The notes under the pieces: generated by a model
Databases searched by the model: none
What the model was told of the DNA's origin: nothing
Seen by the model: only the letters and a program-made list of their open reading frames with translations
Part shown: piece after piece, positions 5,798 to 5,865 of the stretch
How the letters are laid out: each line of letters starts with the position of its first letter
Numbering within the stretch: position 1 is the stretch's first letter
Program-made: the position numbers and the translations under genes
NCBI GenBank assembly: GCA_947452665.1
Contig: CANGEH010000149.1
Coordinates: forward strand, 1 to 5,865
DNA: 5,865 nt
Direction of reading: 5' to 3'
From: Caulobacteraceae bacterium
Lineage (GTDB): Bacteria; Pseudomonadota; Alphaproteobacteria; Caulobacterales; Caulobacteraceae

Positions 5798-5865
5798 GCC
5801 ATTAGCGCCGATCAGCCTGCAGATCGGTCAGTGTTTCGTCCCCATGCGTTGCCAAGTCACGCCGG

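Noticed and set aside
5576..5865. tRNA, 6S, SRP or tmRNA gene in the 3' non-coding region
   Set aside because: No tRNA cloverleaf or T-loop motif, no SRP tetraloop region and no tmRNA tag frame was recognised; a 6S-like fold cannot be judged by eye.

Overview
The window looks like chromosomal DNA of an alphaproteobacterium, most probably from the Caulobacterales. Two things support this. The first is the gene order nuoM–nuoN–birA–coaX–rnj–mce–DUF1467, which is typical of alphaproteobacterial genomes. The second is the CoaX protein, which closely resembles what I remember of the Caulobacter protein, including the N-terminal AIEQGNTNT stretch and the C-terminal GLLEIYRRNT-like end. The DNA is moderately GC-rich. 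All genes are on the plus strand. I cannot name genus or species from the sequence alone.

Layout: (1) bases 1-82 are the 3' end of nuoM. (2) nuoN (91-1533), birA (1541-2290), coaX (2290-3069) and rnj (3066-4745) follow with gaps of at most 8 bases or with stop/start overlaps (TGATG at birA/coaX, ATGA at coaX/rnj), so they read as the tail of the complex I operon. (3) A 156-base spacer (4746-4901) holds a GC-rich palindromic intergenic repeat, a second imperfect inverted repeat and a possible -35 box. (4) mce (4902-5318) and a small two-helix membrane protein of the DUF1467 family (5318-5575) form a second, overlapping pair. (5) The last 290 bases (5576-5865) contain no convincing gene. They hold a likely terminator for the mce–DUF1467 pair, a structured and relatively AT-rich stretch, and a very strong second intrinsic terminator at 5766-5797, which together suggest a small RNA or a leader/attenuator.

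How the genes fit together: NuoM and NuoN are proton-pumping membrane subunits of respiratory complex I. BirA attaches biotin to carboxylases, CoaX commits pantothenate to coenzyme A, and Mce epimerises methylmalonyl-CoA made by the biotin-dependent propionyl-CoA carboxylase. Three of the passengers therefore share a biotin/CoA/propionate theme. RNase J is an mRNA-processing and decay nuclease. This is mainly conserved housekeeping sequence. The parts worth a second look are the repeat-filled spacer and the 3' non-coding region, not the protein genes. I do not see evidence for a new protein-encoded system here.
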